Source: an uncultured Sphingomonadaceae bacterium
GTDB lineage: Bacteria > Pseudomonadota > Alphaproteobacteria > Sphingomonadales > Sphingomonadaceae
Assembly: GCA_947488845.1 (NCBI GenBank)
Contig: CANLBM010000006.1
Coordinates: 62,001-126,000, forward strand
Direction: 5' to 3'
DNA: 64,000 nt
Part shown: positions 33,732 to 42,328 of the stretch, piece by piece
How positions within the stretch are numbered: position 1 is the stretch's first letter
Layout: the number at the start of each line of letters is the position of its first letter
The notes under the pieces: generated by a model
What the model was told of the DNA's origin: nothing
Databases searched by the model: none
What the model saw: only the letters and a program-made list of their open reading frames with translations
Translations under genes and position numbers: made by a program

Positions 33732-34394
33732 CTAATGCGCAGCCAGCACGTCATCCGCGACAAATGCATTGGTCTTGCGTTCATAGCCGAACTGACTGGT
33801 CGGACCGTGACCGGGAATGAAGGTCACATCATCACCCAGAGGCCAGAGTTTCTGGGTGATCGCATCAATCAGGTCCTGATGGTTGCCGCGCGGAAAATCC
33901 GTGCGACCGATCGACCCCTGGAATATGACATCGCCGACCACCGCCAGCTTTGACGGCTGATGGTAGAAAATCACATGGCCCGGCGTGTGGCCGGGGCAAT
34001 GGATCACGTCGAGCACCAGATCGCCGACGGTCACCTGGTCACCGTCTTCCAGCCAGCGATCCGGCACAAAGCTCTTCGCTTCCATGCCATAGCGCGCGCC
34101 ATCGCCGTCAAGCTGGTCGATCCAGAACAGATCGTCCTTGTGAGGCCCTTCAATCGGTATGCCCAGTTCTTCGGCGAGCATCCCCGCCTGCCCGCAATGA
34201 TCGAGGTGGCCATGGGTGATGATGATCTTCTCCAGATCCACGCCATGCTCTTCAACCGCTGCCTTCAGCCGGTTCAGATCGCCTCCGGGGTCGCTCAACG
34301 CGGCCTTGTTGGTCTTGGTGCACCACAGGAGCGTGCAATTTTGCTGGAGCGGAGTGACCGGAATAATCACGGCCTTTAAGGGTGCATCTGTCAT
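33732..34394 (-). CDS. Glyoxalase II-like metallo-beta-lactamase-fold hydrolase
   Basis: The 220-residue protein carries the binuclear metal motif THGHLDHCGQ near residue 60, then HCPGHTPGHVIFYH near 132, GDVIFQGSIGRTD near 155 and a final PGHGPTSQFGYE near 200. The pattern is that of YcbL-type hydroxyacylglutathione hydrolases, which cleave thioesters such as S-lactoylglutathione. The ATG at 34394 has no strong site. It lies 56 bases downstream of the S24 regulator gene on the same strand. Confidence 0.9.
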   Translation of the reverse strand: MTDAPLKAVIIPVTPLQQNCTLLWCTKTNKAALSDPGGDLNRLKAAVEEHGVDLEKIIITHGHLDHCGQAGMLAEELGIPIEGPHKDDLFWIDQLDGDGARYGMEAKSFVPDRWLEDGDQVTVGDLVLDVIHCPGHTPGHVIFYHQPSKLAVVGDVIFQGSIGRTDFPRGNHQDLIDAITQKLWPLGDDVTFIPGHGPTSQFGYERKTNAFVADDVLAAH

Positions 34395-34450
34395 GTCAGA
34401 CTATTTGGCGGCGCTATGCGCAAGTTGCAAGGCCCCAAAATGGAGAGGCG

Positions 34451-35104
34451 CTACAGCCGCCGTCCGGTCCAGACGACTTTACCGATGATGTTCACGCTTT
34501 CCGGGCTGACATCGTCCCAGTCGGGATATTGCGGATTGTCGCTGCGGATCGACAATTTTCCGGAGGGCCCCATGGCCACGCGCTTGACCAGAAGCACATC
34601 ATCCATGCGCAGCACATATATGCCATCGCGCAAGGGCCGGGAAGCAGCGCTATGGTCGACCATGATGTCATCGCCATCGCCCAGGGTCGGGTCCATGGAA
34701 TCGCCATCCACAGCAATCAGCGAAAGACTGGCCGGATCGATGCCAAGCCGCCTCAGCCATTTGGGACCAAAGCCCATGGATTCGGCATATTCGTCATCCG
34801 CCAGGGATCCCGGACCGGCCGAAGCACCAACCTGCAATTGCTTGATCCGGAGCAGGCCATCGGATCCGGCGGGGCGGGAACGTCGGGATTCGCGAATCGC
34901 AGGTGCACCAAGGAAATGCTCCTCCACTCCATAAAATTCCGCCAGCCGCCGGCGATCCTCCTCATCCAGTTTTCTTGGCGAACCACGACGAATATATTGC
35001 TGGATATAGGCAGCATTTTTGCCGAGCATTTTCGAGATCGCAGCAAAATCATGTCCGTTTTCACGGATCAGTTCTTCCAGATTGGCGCGCGGATCATCGG
35101 TCAC
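34451..35104 (-). CDS. S24-family LexA/CI-like transcriptional regulator
   Basis: The 217-residue protein combines an N-terminal helix-turn-helix region (FAAISKMLGKNAAYIQQYIRR) with a C-terminal S24 peptidase fold: catalytic Ser in AVDGDSMDPTLGDGD and Lys in VLLVKRVAMG. Such proteins repress transcription and may cleave themselves on RecA activation. GTG at 35104 gives the family N-terminus (TDDPRANLEELI); earlier codons (ATG 35161, GTG 35173) lie inside the operator-like palindromes and lack ribosome-binding sites. It is divergent from a small HTH-like gene. Confidence 0.87.
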   Translation of the reverse strand: MTDDPRANLEELIRENGHDFAAISKMLGKNAAYIQQYIRRGSPRKLDEEDRRRLAEFYGVEEHFLGAPAIRESRRSRPAGSDGLLRIKQLQVGASAGPGSLADDEYAESMGFGPKWLRRLGIDPASLSLIAVDGDSMDPTLGDGDDIMVDHSAASRPLRDGIYVLRMDDVLLVKRVAMGPSGKLSIRSDNPQYPDWDDVSPESVNIIGKVVWTGRRL

Positions 35105-35142
35105 AATAGCAGCATCATATCCACGCTGACCGGAATTGGCAA

Positions 35143-35197
35143 TAGGATTTTTCCTAGACATGTAGGAAATCACATTTCAAATAGGAATTTCCCTATT
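35143..35197. promoter_or_regulatory. Cluster of palindromic TAGGAA half-sites between divergent regulators
   Basis: TTTCCTA-N6-TAGGAAA (35150-35169) is a perfect 7-bp-arm palindrome. AATAGG-N6-CCTATT (35180-35197) is a second one, and another TAGGA half-site lies at 35143-35147. They occupy the gap between the S24 regulator and the small HTH-like gene, the layout of a shared operator. Confidence 0.6.
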
Positions 35198-35240
35198 CAT
35201 TGAGTCGCCGAACCGAGCGACGGGCAGCGAGAAGGAGATT

Positions 35241-35432
35241 ATGGTGTCATTGTTGCGAAAAATTGAGATATTCCTGCGTGAAACGGACATGGCCTGGACA
35301 CGGTTCGGACGACTGTCCGTGTCCGATCCGCGCTTTGTCCAGGATCTGCGCAACGGGAGAGAGCCTGGAAAGAGCGTGTCCGAACGCGTAGAATATTTCA
35401 TGAATCGATGGCGGACAGATCATGACGGGTGA
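35241..35432 (+). CDS. Small helix-turn-helix-like protein
   Basis: The 63-residue basic protein is predicted to be all helical; the segment MAWTRFGRLSVSDPRFVQDL followed by RNGREPGKSVSERVEYFM has the spacing of a degenerate XRE-type DNA-binding helix-turn-helix. An AAGGAG box lies four to five bases before the ATG. The gene faces the S24 repressor across shared palindromes and overlaps the next gene by 11 bases. The family appears to be sphingomonad-specific, as far as I can recall; its role is inferred only. Confidence 0.7.
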   Translation: MVSLLRKIEIFLRETDMAWTRFGRLSVSDPRFVQDLRNGREPGKSVSERVEYFMNRWRTDHDG

Positions 35433-35766
35433 CGGGACTCGTCCCGGGGCCCGGCAACGAGACCCCGGTTCGTCGATCGCCGACCAGATCCGGGTGCTGG
35501 CCGGCGGCCGGGTCCGCGTCATTTTAGCACGCGAACGCCCCTGGGCGAGCATCACCTTCACCGGAACGCGGCATAGTTTCGTGGTCGAGCGGACGGATGC
35601 AACCACCCCGGACGATATGGAAAATCTCGCCAGGGCGCTGCCGGAACATGAATTTGCAATGCGGGCCTATTTCCTCGCAGATATATTGGTGACGAACAGA
35701 TCGGATTGTCGATTGCTCGTCGAAGCCCTCTCGATCATTGATCCTGTCACAAGCTGCCGGGACTAG
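35422..35766 (+). CDS. Hypothetical protein coupled to the small HTH-like gene
   Basis: The 114-residue product starts inside the end of the previous gene (11-base overlap), so translation is coupled. After an Arg/Gly-rich N-terminus it has an alternating pattern (QIRVLAGGRVRVILARERPW, SFVVERTDA, MRAYFLADILVTN, LLVEALSIID) of an alpha/beta domain. No motif is recognised. Co-transcription suggests a function linked to the divergent regulators. Confidence 0.65.
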   Translation: MTGDGTRPGARQRDPGSSIADQIRVLAGGRVRVILARERPWASITFTGTRHSFVVERTDATTPDDMENLARALPEHEFAMRAYFLADILVTNRSDCRLLVEALSIIDPVTSCRD

Positions 35767-35773
35767 CGTCTGG

Positions 35774-36802
35774 TTAGCGCTGGACCGTCATTCTTTCCAG
35801 CGTACCGAGCGCGGCCTTCAACGCCGCATCCATATCGGCCTGACGATTGTCCTGAGCAACAGGTTCATCGGATTCGACCGACCGCAGCGGGGGCATGGCA
35901 AGCGGAGCGGGAGCCTGGGGAACTTCGGCCAGCGTAACCGTCTTTTCCACCGTCGGAGCCGGTTCAGCAACCGGTGGAGGTGGTGCAATCTGTTCACGCG
36001 TTTCCAGCGCTTCCAGACGGCGGAGCCCCGCCTCCAGGCGGTCGGCAAGCTGGGCAAGGGACAGCGTGGTCAGGTCTTCGCGGGGAGCAGAAGGCTTCTC
36101 TTGTGGAGAAACATCTCCCGGCTGATCGACCGTCCTTTCCTTTTCGGACGGCGAATCCAGCATCTTCTCGGCTACTAAGGGAGCGCCCGACGAAATCGAC
36201 GGTGCGGATTTTTCGACCGGTTCTGCCAGATCCTGCTCGACCTCTGGTTCATCGAATTTTTTGATTTTCCCGGCAAGCGGAGCGCCCAGATCAGAGGATG
36301 CAAAAATCGGATGGCGCGCGGGCGCATCCGGATGACGATCCGCTGATCTGATATCCGGCAAATCCCTCAGATCGGTGACCTGGCCAGCGACCTTTTTCGG
36401 CTTTTTCAAGAATTTTGTCAGTGATTTTGCCGACAGGTTCCATTTCGGCGCGGTAAAGCGTGATTTACCTCCCCGCCCGTCATCGATCGCATCCGTCGTC
36501 AGGTTTTTGCGAATTGCCAAGCTCATATCGGAGCCTCCTCCAAGAAATTTCGGTTTATGATTCAAGAATAGATAGATTGCCGACGTGGAGATCATCCCCG
36601 CCATAACCGCAATCAGACCGCGTGCTGTATTCCCCAGCGGCGGCGCCGCAGCCGGAATGATTTCGGACAATCCGGTCACTCCGATGATATTTTCAAGATA
36701 GACATGGGGCAAGGTGGCAATCACCAGCGCCGCTGCAATCCCGCCGGCAACAGCCATTACAGGCTGTTTAAACCGATCCATATCCTGTTCTGTCTGGTCC
36801 AC
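35774..36802 (-). CDS. Membrane-anchored hypothetical protein with Pro/Glu-rich tail
   Basis: The protein of about 342 residues has two N-terminal hydrophobic helices (PVMAVAGGIAAALVIATL and GLIAVMAGMISTSAIYLFL), then a basic segment and a long low-complexity region rich in Pro, Ala, Glu and Asp. Near the C-terminus is a helix LAQLADRLEAGLRRLEALE that could form a coiled coil. The family is unknown. GTG at 36802 follows GGTGGAG; ATG at 36817, one base after the stop of the glycosyltransferase, is an alternative. The coupling suggests a role in the same envelope or glycan pathway. Confidence 0.65.
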   Translation of the reverse strand: MDQTEQDMDRFKQPVMAVAGGIAAALVIATLPHVYLENIIGVTGLSEIIPAAAPPLGNTARGLIAVMAGMISTSAIYLFLNHKPKFLGGGSDMSLAIRKNLTTDAIDDGRGGKSRFTAPKWNLSAKSLTKFLKKPKKVAGQVTDLRDLPDIRSADRHPDAPARHPIFASSDLGAPLAGKIKKFDEPEVEQDLAEPVEKSAPSISSGAPLVAEKMLDSPSEKERTVDQPGDVSPQEKPSAPREDLTTLSLAQLADRLEAGLRRLEALETREQIAPPPPVAEPAPTVEKTVTLAEVPQAPAPLAMPPLRSVESDEPVAQDNRQADMDAALKAALGTLERMTVQR

Positions 36803-36818
36803 GTAATTCTCCACCATT

Positions 36819-38051
36819 TCAGGCCGCACGCCCGTAGGATTTACGCGCGATCAACCTTTGGTAAACAGGAGTGTAACGCAAAATGTTTGACGACCAGTTA
36901 CGATCCGCTTCAACAAATTTCCGCGCCGTTTCAATGGTTTGAGGCCAAGACTCGCTGCAATCCAGCAAACTGGCCAGTTTTTTCGCGATTTTTTCCGGAT
37001 CACCGGCAGGAAAAAGAGTGCCTGTCACACCGTCTGTAATCAGTTCCCGGTGACCGCCAACGTCTGAGGCTGCCACCAGACGACCCTGTGCCATCGCCTC
37101 GAGCGGTTTCAGGGGGGTCACCAGATCGGTGAGTCGCATCGGCTTGCGCGGATAGACCATGATGTCCATCAGACCATAATAGCGCTCCACTTCGGCATGT
37201 AGCACACGGCCGGCAAAGGTCACGGCAGAACCGGCCCCCAATCGATCCACCTGCGCCTTCAGCGCATTCTCCATCGGACCGCCGCCGACGAGCAGCAGAT
37301 GCACGTCCGGATGGACACGCTGCAGCATCGGCAGGGCTGCGATCAGATCGTCGAGCCCCTCATAATCATAAAAGCTGCCGATGAATCCCAAAACCCGCTT
37401 CCCGGCCAGACCCAGTTCGGCCAGAAATTTCTCGTCGCGCGCCGGTGGCTTGCCGAACAGTTCGAGATCGACTCCATTGGGCGAGATAGTTATTTTCTCC
37501 GACTTCACGCCGCGGCCCATCAGATCGGACCGTAGACCTTCGCAGATAACCGCGACCGCGTCGGCGCCGTTGATCACATGATTTTCGAGCTGCCGGGTCA
37601 ACCAGTAGCGGGGACTGTTTTCCCTGCCCGTCCCATTGGCCACCGCGGCATCTTCCCAAAAAGCCCGTATTTCATAAACCAAGGGCAAACCTGATTTTTC
37701 AGCTGCCCGCAAGGCTGCCAATCCGTTGAGTGCCGGCGAATGGGCGTGCAATATATCCGGCTGCCATTCGTGTATGACTTGGTCGATCCGCTCTGCCAGC
37801 ACCGCGACTTCCCGCCATTCACGTACCGGCGATGGCCCCTGCACCTGAGCCAGGGTACGGAAGAACTGGAGATCATCGACCTCTTCCAACGGCTGCTTCG
37901 CGACATAGCCGTGCTGATTCTGGCGCACACCGGTGACTCCGGCGACGGTCAGACCGGCAGCAATTTGCGCCTTCATGATCGCACGGGTGCGGAAACAATA
38001 TCCGCTGTGCAGGGGCAGGCTGTGATCAAGGATGTGGAGAATACGCGTCAT
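36819..38051 (-). CDS. Exosortase A-associated glycosyltransferase (TIGR04063-like)
   Basis: The 410-residue GT4-type glycosyltransferase opens with TRILHILDHSLPLHSGYCFRT, the hallmark of the exosortase A-linked subfamily. It has an N-terminal acceptor domain, GLAGKRVLGFIGSFYDYEGLDDLI near residue 215, and the nucleotide-sugar site PRKPMRLTDLVTPLKPLEAMAQ with the E-x7-E pattern near 310. It should add a sugar to an extracellular polysaccharide precursor on the cytoplasmic side of the membrane. ATG at 38051 gives the family N-terminus. The O-glycosylation ligase gene lies divergently upstream. Confidence 0.9.
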   Translation of the reverse strand: MTRILHILDHSLPLHSGYCFRTRAIMKAQIAAGLTVAGVTGVRQNQHGYVAKQPLEEVDDLQFFRTLAQVQGPSPVREWREVAVLAERIDQVIHEWQPDILHAHSPALNGLAALRAAEKSGLPLVYEIRAFWEDAAVANGTGRENSPRYWLTRQLENHVINGADAVAVICEGLRSDLMGRGVKSEKITISPNGVDLELFGKPPARDEKFLAELGLAGKRVLGFIGSFYDYEGLDDLIAALPMLQRVHPDVHLLLVGGGPMENALKAQVDRLGAGSAVTFAGRVLHAEVERYYGLMDIMVYPRKPMRLTDLVTPLKPLEAMAQGRLVAASDVGGHRELITDGVTGTLFPAGDPEKIAKKLASLLDCSESWPQTIETARKFVEADRNWSSNILRYTPVYQRLIARKSYGRAA

Positions 38052-38160
38052 GACCCGGATCCTTGCCAAAAAAGGATTAACGTCCCGTCAACCCAATGTC
38101 TGTATCGCGCCGATATGGAAGAGCGTGATATCACCGCTCGTGTCGGGATGAATTGGGCAG

Positions 38161-38328
38161 ATGATAGACAATTTCTCTATCGCTTTGACGCATGGCTTGC
38201 TGCTGATCGCAGCTTGGCGGCTGATCCATCGCGACGATCTTGATGCCGAAGACCCTCCGGAACGCGACAAGGAACCTGCGGGTTTTCTGAAACGACCGGC
38301 CAGCAACGGATCACGCCCCGATGCGTGA
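38161..38328 (+). CDS. Small membrane-associated protein upstream of the O-glycosylation ligase
   Basis: A 55-codon gene starts at ATG 38161 with an in-frame stop 12 bases upstream, so no longer form exists. The product has one hydrophobic segment (IALTHGLLLIAAWRLI) followed by an acidic then basic tail (DDLDAEDPPERDKEP). It overlaps the ligase start by eight bases (ATGCGTGA), which indicates coupling. I recall similar small proteins in sphingomonad exosortase loci, but none with a known function. Confidence 0.7.
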   Translation: MIDNFSIALTHGLLLIAAWRLIHRDDLDAEDPPERDKEPAGFLKRPASNGSRPDA

Positions 38329-39733
38329 TCTCATCTTCGTCGGATATCTCGTGGCTTTGCTGTTCATCGCCTTCAAACGACCATTTCTGTTTACGCTGAT
38401 CTATGCCTATGTCGATATCGTGGCACCACAGCGGCTGAGTTATTTCATGCTCAACTCGATACCGTTGTCACTGATCGTTTTCGCCCTCGCCTTCCTTGGC
38501 TATATGCTCGCAGACAATAAACAGGACAGCCGCTTTTCCCTGCGTCAGGCGATGATGATCCTGTTGCTCGTCTATTGCGGATATACGACAATCCAGGCGG
38601 CAGTTCCCGATGCCGCGCTGGAGAAATGGGACTGGGTCTGGAAAGCGCTGGTCTTCGCAATATTCCTGCCGTTCACACTCAGAACCAAATTGCGGCTGGA
38701 AGCGCTGGCACTGTTCATGGTCTTGTGTGCGGGTACCTTGATCATCACCGGCGGGATCAAGACATTGGCCTCCGGTGGCGGCTATGGTGTTCTGGTGTTG
38801 CTGGTTGACAATAATAGCGGTCTCTACGAAGGATCGATCATCTCGACCGTCGCCATCTGCATCATACCGCTGATCCTCTGGCTCGCCAGTTACGGAACGA
38901 TTTTCCCGCCCGACTGGAGAGTGAAAATTTTCGCTTATTGCCTGATTTTCGCCGCCTTGCTGATCCCCATTGGCACACAGGCGCGCACCGGTCTGGTATG
39001 CATCGGCGTTTTGGCAGTGCTGCAATTGCGCTTTGCCCGCCACCGCTTGATCTACGGTGGGCTTGCAATGGCGCTAGGTCTCCTTGCGATTCCATTTTTG
39101 CCGCAAAGTTTCACCGAACGTATGGCGACGATTGAAAATTATGAAGCAGACCAGTCCGCGTCGACCCGGCTCGCGGTCTGGCGGTGGACGATCGATTATG
39201 CAAACCAGCATCCGCTCGGAGGGGGTTTTGATGTCTATCGGATCAACAAGCTGACCTATGAATTGTCGGAAGTGGATGTCGAGCAATATGAGCAATGGGG
39301 CATTGACCCGGACGACGTCGACGCCCGGCTTGTCGAAGACGAATCGCGCGCGTTCCACAGTAGCTATTTTGAAATGCTGGGCGAACAGGGCTATCCGGGG
39401 CTGATTCTGTGGCTGCTCATTCATGTCGGCGGCATATGGCGCATGGAGTTGCTGCGACGAAAATATGCGAAATCCGACAAGGACGGCGAACAATGGGTGG
39501 CTCCCCTCGCCATTGCCCTGCAGCACGGGCACATCATTTTCCTCGTCGGCGCATTATTTGTCGGCATCGCCTACCAGCCATTCATCTATATGCTGGTGGC
39601 GCTGCAGATCGGTCTCGATACATATATGGCTCGCCGGTCGGCAGAAGCAAAGTGGCAGCCGATTGCCAACCAGCTGACCGGGACGGCGAAGCCGACGCCA
39701 TTGCCGCAATCGGGCAGATCGTTCACAAATTAA
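38321..39733 (+). CDS. Putative O-glycosylation ligase, exosortase A system-associated
   Basis: The 470-residue polytopic protein matches the exosortase A-associated relatives of O-antigen ligase (TIGR03097 type). It begins with RDLIFVGYLVALLFIAFKRPF, has about twelve hydrophobic helices, the NNSGLYEGSII segment near residue 165 and a large loop near 280-350 containing RLAVWRWTIDYANQHPLGGG, where catalytic residues of Wzy/WaaL proteins lie. It is expected to transfer or polymerise a glycan on the periplasmic face. The exosortase itself is not in this window. Confidence 0.9.
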   Translation: MRDLIFVGYLVALLFIAFKRPFLFTLIYAYVDIVAPQRLSYFMLNSIPLSLIVFALAFLGYMLADNKQDSRFSLRQAMMILLLVYCGYTTIQAAVPDAALEKWDWVWKALVFAIFLPFTLRTKLRLEALALFMVLCAGTLIITGGIKTLASGGGYGVLVLLVDNNSGLYEGSIISTVAICIIPLILWLASYGTIFPPDWRVKIFAYCLIFAALLIPIGTQARTGLVCIGVLAVLQLRFARHRLIYGGLAMALGLLAIPFLPQSFTERMATIENYEADQSASTRLAVWRWTIDYANQHPLGGGFDVYRINKLTYELSEVDVEQYEQWGIDPDDVDARLVEDESRAFHSSYFEMLGEQGYPGLILWLLIHVGGIWRMELLRRKYAKSDKDGEQWVAPLAIALQHGHIIFLVGALFVGIAYQPFIYMLVALQIGLDTYMARRSAEAKWQPIANQLTGTAKPTPLPQSGRSFTN

Positions 39734-39768
39734 ATGGCGCTGGTGATGGTCTCCGGTAGAAGCGACAA

Positions 39769-40749
39769 ATGATGCTAACTGTTTCTGTCGCCGTCGAACG
39801 ATGGCCCGTCGCCGGCTATTTCATCATAAGCCGCGGCGCAAAGAGCCACGTCGATGTCCTGCTGTGTAAAGTTTCGGACGGCACGCATATAGGTACGGCA
39901 GAGGCAACACCGATTTATTACGAGGGCGAAAGCGCCGAAAGCTGCGCAGAAGAGATCACGCGATTTGTCGCCAGCTATCCCAAACTGGACCGCGCGGTCC
40001 TGCTGCAGAACATGCCCCGTGGTGCCGCCCGCAATGCCCTCGATTGCGCGCTCTGGGATCTGGAGTGCCGACAGAGGAACATTTCTCTGGCGCAATTGGC
40101 AGGCCTGCCCGAACCGGCACCGTTGATCTCGGCCTATACCATATCGCTAGGTGAGCCGGAGACCATGGAGGCCCAGGCCCGTCAGGCCTCTGTTAACGGC
40201 CAGAGACTGCTGAAACTGAAACTGTCGGGCAAGGACGACCTCGAACGGGTTGCCGCCGTCCACCGCGGTGCGCCCGATGCCCGCCTGATCGTCGATGCCA
40301 ACGAAAGCTGGAACGATCTCGACATTGCCGCAGAAGCCGCTCGGCTGGCGCAATATTCCGTCGAACTGATCGAGCAGCCGGTCAGCGCCGGACGCGAGCA
40401 CCTGCTTGGCGGGATGCAGTCTCCGGTTCCGCTATGCGCCGATGAAAGCTGCCACACCAGCGCGGATATCGAACGGATTGCGCCATTTTACGATGTGGTG
40501 AATATCAAACTAGACAAGGCTGGCGGTCTTACCGAAGCAATAGCCATGGCCCATGCAGCACAGGCCATGGGGATGAAAATCATGGTCGGCTGCATGCTCT
40601 CGACATCGCTGGCGATCCGGCCGGCCTTCGCTCTCGCGCAACTCGCCCATTGGGTCGACCTCGACGGGCCCCTGCTGCTCGCAAGGGACCGCGTCGACGC
40701 CTTTCAGTTCGAATTCGGCAGAATATTGCCCTCGGACAGCCCGAGCTAG
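39769..40749 (+). CDS. Dipeptide epimerase / N-acetyl-D-glutamate racemase type (DgcA-like)
   Basis: The 326-residue enolase-superfamily enzyme has the catalytic lysine pair of the muconate-lactonising subgroup: KLKLSGKDD near residue 146 and NIKLDKAGGL near 246. Metal ligands lie in IVDANESW, LIEQPV and CADESC. It should epimerise L-Ala-D/L-Glu-type dipeptides during peptidoglycan recycling. An N-acetyl-Glu racemase role as in DgcA is also possible. Its stop codon shares a CTAG with the convergent monooxygenase gene. Confidence 0.88.
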   Translation: MMLTVSVAVERWPVAGYFIISRGAKSHVDVLLCKVSDGTHIGTAEATPIYYEGESAESCAEEITRFVASYPKLDRAVLLQNMPRGAARNALDCALWDLECRQRNISLAQLAGLPEPAPLISAYTISLGEPETMEAQARQASVNGQRLLKLKLSGKDDLERVAAVHRGAPDARLIVDANESWNDLDIAAEAARLAQYSVELIEQPVSAGREHLLGGMQSPVPLCADESCHTSADIERIAPFYDVVNIKLDKAGGLTEAIAMAHAAQAMGMKIMVGCMLSTSLAIRPAFALAQLAHWVDLDGPLLLARDRVDAFQFEFGRILPSDSPS

Positions 40750-41039
40750 ATTCCGTCCAGATATTCGATCACCGGAGCGGCTGCCATACATGGCGCCAGC
40801 TTCGGACCGCTCGCCCGGAAATGATCCGACTTGCCGTGCGCATCCAGCGCAGCCTGATCGACATAGCGCTCGAGCACTTTATACTGCTGCGGATTGTCCT
40901 TGCACTGAAACACCGCATAAAATTCGTTACCCGGCTCATTAGCGCTAACAGCCGCCATCAGCTCGGAAAATGCTGCTTCAAAATCGGCATTCTTGCCTTC
41001 GGCCACCGTTAATGTTGCGACGACGCCTACTGCTGCCAT
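40746..41039 (-). CDS. Putative quinol monooxygenase (ABM domain)
   Basis: The 97-residue protein is an antibiotic-biosynthesis monooxygenase-fold dimer type: AVGVVATLTVAEGKNADFEAAF at the start, NEFYAVFQCKDNPQQYKVLERYVD in the middle and AHGKSDHFRA near 70. Homologues include YgiN. ATG at 41039 is preceded by TAGGAGAG, directly after the terminator of the thiolase gene, so the longer frame to 41165 is rejected. The substrate is unknown. Confidence 0.88.
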   Translation of the reverse strand: MAAVGVVATLTVAEGKNADFEAAFSELMAAVSANEPGNEFYAVFQCKDNPQQYKVLERYVDQAALDAHGKSDHFRASGPKLAPCMAAAPVIEYLDGI

Positions 41040-41054
41040 GATAGTCTCTCCTAA

Positions 41055-41087
41055 TGAAAAAGGGCCGGCGATTTCCCGCCAGCCCTT
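41055..41087 (-). terminator. Rho-independent terminator after the thiolase gene
   Basis: On the minus strand AAGGGCTGGCG pairs with CGCCGGCCCTT (one G-T pair) and is followed by TTTTTC. It lies 14 bases past the thiolase stop and about 16 bases before the next start codon, so some read-through or a separate promoter is needed for the monooxygenase. Confidence 0.85.
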
Positions 41088-41100
41088 AAAATCTTGATTT

Positions 41101-42279
41101 CTAGAAAATTTCGAACAATCCGGCTGCACCCTGTCCGCCGCCGATGCACATGGTGACCACGGCATATTTCGCGCCGCGCCGCTTGCCTTCGATCAGTGCA
41201 TGGCCGGTGCAACGGGCTCCGGTCATACCATAAGGGTGACCGATCGAGATCGAGCCGCCGTTGACGTTGAGAAGCTCGCCAGGAATGCCCAGCTTCTGCT
41301 GGCAATAAAGTACCTGCACGGCGAAAGCTTCGTTGAGCTCCCACAAACCGATATCATCCATTTTCAGGTTAAAGCGCTCGAGCAATTTGGGGATCGCAAA
41401 AACCGGACCAATGCCCATTTCATCGGGTTTGGTACCAGCAACTGCCATGCCGACATAGCGACCGAGCGGGTTCAGTCCTGCTTTCTCTGCCGCCTTTGCT
41501 TCCATTATGACGCTTGCGGAGGAACCGTCGGAAAGCTGCGATGCGTTACCCGCGGTCACGATCTTGTCCGGTCCCAATACGGGCTTCAGCGACTGAAGGC
41601 CTTCAAGTGTCGTCGACGGGCGGTTGCCTTCATCCTTGCTGATGGTGACTTCGACATGGGAAATTTCTTTCGTTTCCTTGTCCTGCACGCCCATGCTAGT
41701 CGTCACTTCAACGATTTCAGCGTCAAAATAGCCTGCGTCTTGTGCGGCCGCCGTACGCATTTGCGATTGCAGAGCATATTCGTCACATTCTTCGCGGCCA
41801 ATACCGTAACGCTCGGCGACGACTTCAGCAGTCTGAAGCATCGGCATGTAGATATCGTCGTGCATTTTCATCAGTTCACGATCCGGCTGCACCCGCATTT
41901 CCGGTGTCTGCACGGTCGAGATCGAATCCTGTCCGCCGCCGACAACCACATCCATCATGTCCAGGGTCACCTGCTTGGATGCCGTCGCGATGGCCATCAG
42001 ACCAGAGGAACATTGACGGTCGATCGTCATGCCGGGCACTTCGATCGGAAAGCCTGCACGCAGCGCTACTTGCCGGGCAAGATTGCCGCCCTGTGATCCC
42101 TGCTGCAACGCGCTGCCCCAGACGACATCGTCAATAGTGGCCGGGTCAATGCCCGCTCTTTCGATCGCGGCTTTGGCAGAGAAATGTCCAAGTGTAGCAC
42201 CGGTCGTCGTGTTGAAGGCGCCTTTATAGGCACGACCTATGGGTGTGCGGGCGGTGGAAACGATGACTGCGTCACGCAT
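41101..42279 (-). CDS. Acetyl-CoA C-acyltransferase (thiolase)
   Basis: The 392-residue thiolase carries the nucleophilic cysteine in [12 protein letters not shown] near residue 90, NEAFAVQ near 315, the [11 protein letters not shown] motif with catalytic His near 350, and the second cysteine in [14 protein letters not shown] near 380. It cleaves 3-ketoacyl-CoA in beta-oxidation, or condenses acetyl-CoA in the reverse direction. An inverted repeat upstream (42329-42354) may be the site of a fatty-acid regulator. Confidence 0.94.
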   Translation of the reverse strand: MRDAVIVSTARTPIGRAYKGAFNTTTGATLGHFSAKAAIERAGIDPATIDDVVWGSALQQGSQGGNLARQVALRAGFPIEVPGMTIDRQCSSGLMAIATASKQVTLDMMDVVVGGGQDSISTVQTPEMRVQPDRELMKMHDDIYMPMLQTAEVVAERYGIGREECDEYALQSQMRTAAAQDAGYFDAEIVEVTTSMGVQDKETKEISHVEVTISKDEGNRPSTTLEGLQSLKPVLGPDKIVTAGNASQLSDGSSASVIMEAKAAEKAGLNPLGRYVGMAVAGTKPDEMGIGPVFAIPKLLERFNLKMDDIGLWELNEAFAVQVLYCQQKLGIPGELLNVNGGSISIGHPYGMTGARCTGHALIEGKRRGAKYAVVTMCIGGGQGAAGLFEIF

Positions 42280-42328
42280 GATGAAATTCCTTATGGTTGA
42301 TATCGGAGTCGATTTTGATGCCTATTGT

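Noticed and set aside
38088..38306. 72-codon minus-strand frame upstream of the glycosyltransferase
   Set aside because: It is opposite a better-supported coupled small gene on the plus strand (38161-38328) and has no site or motif.
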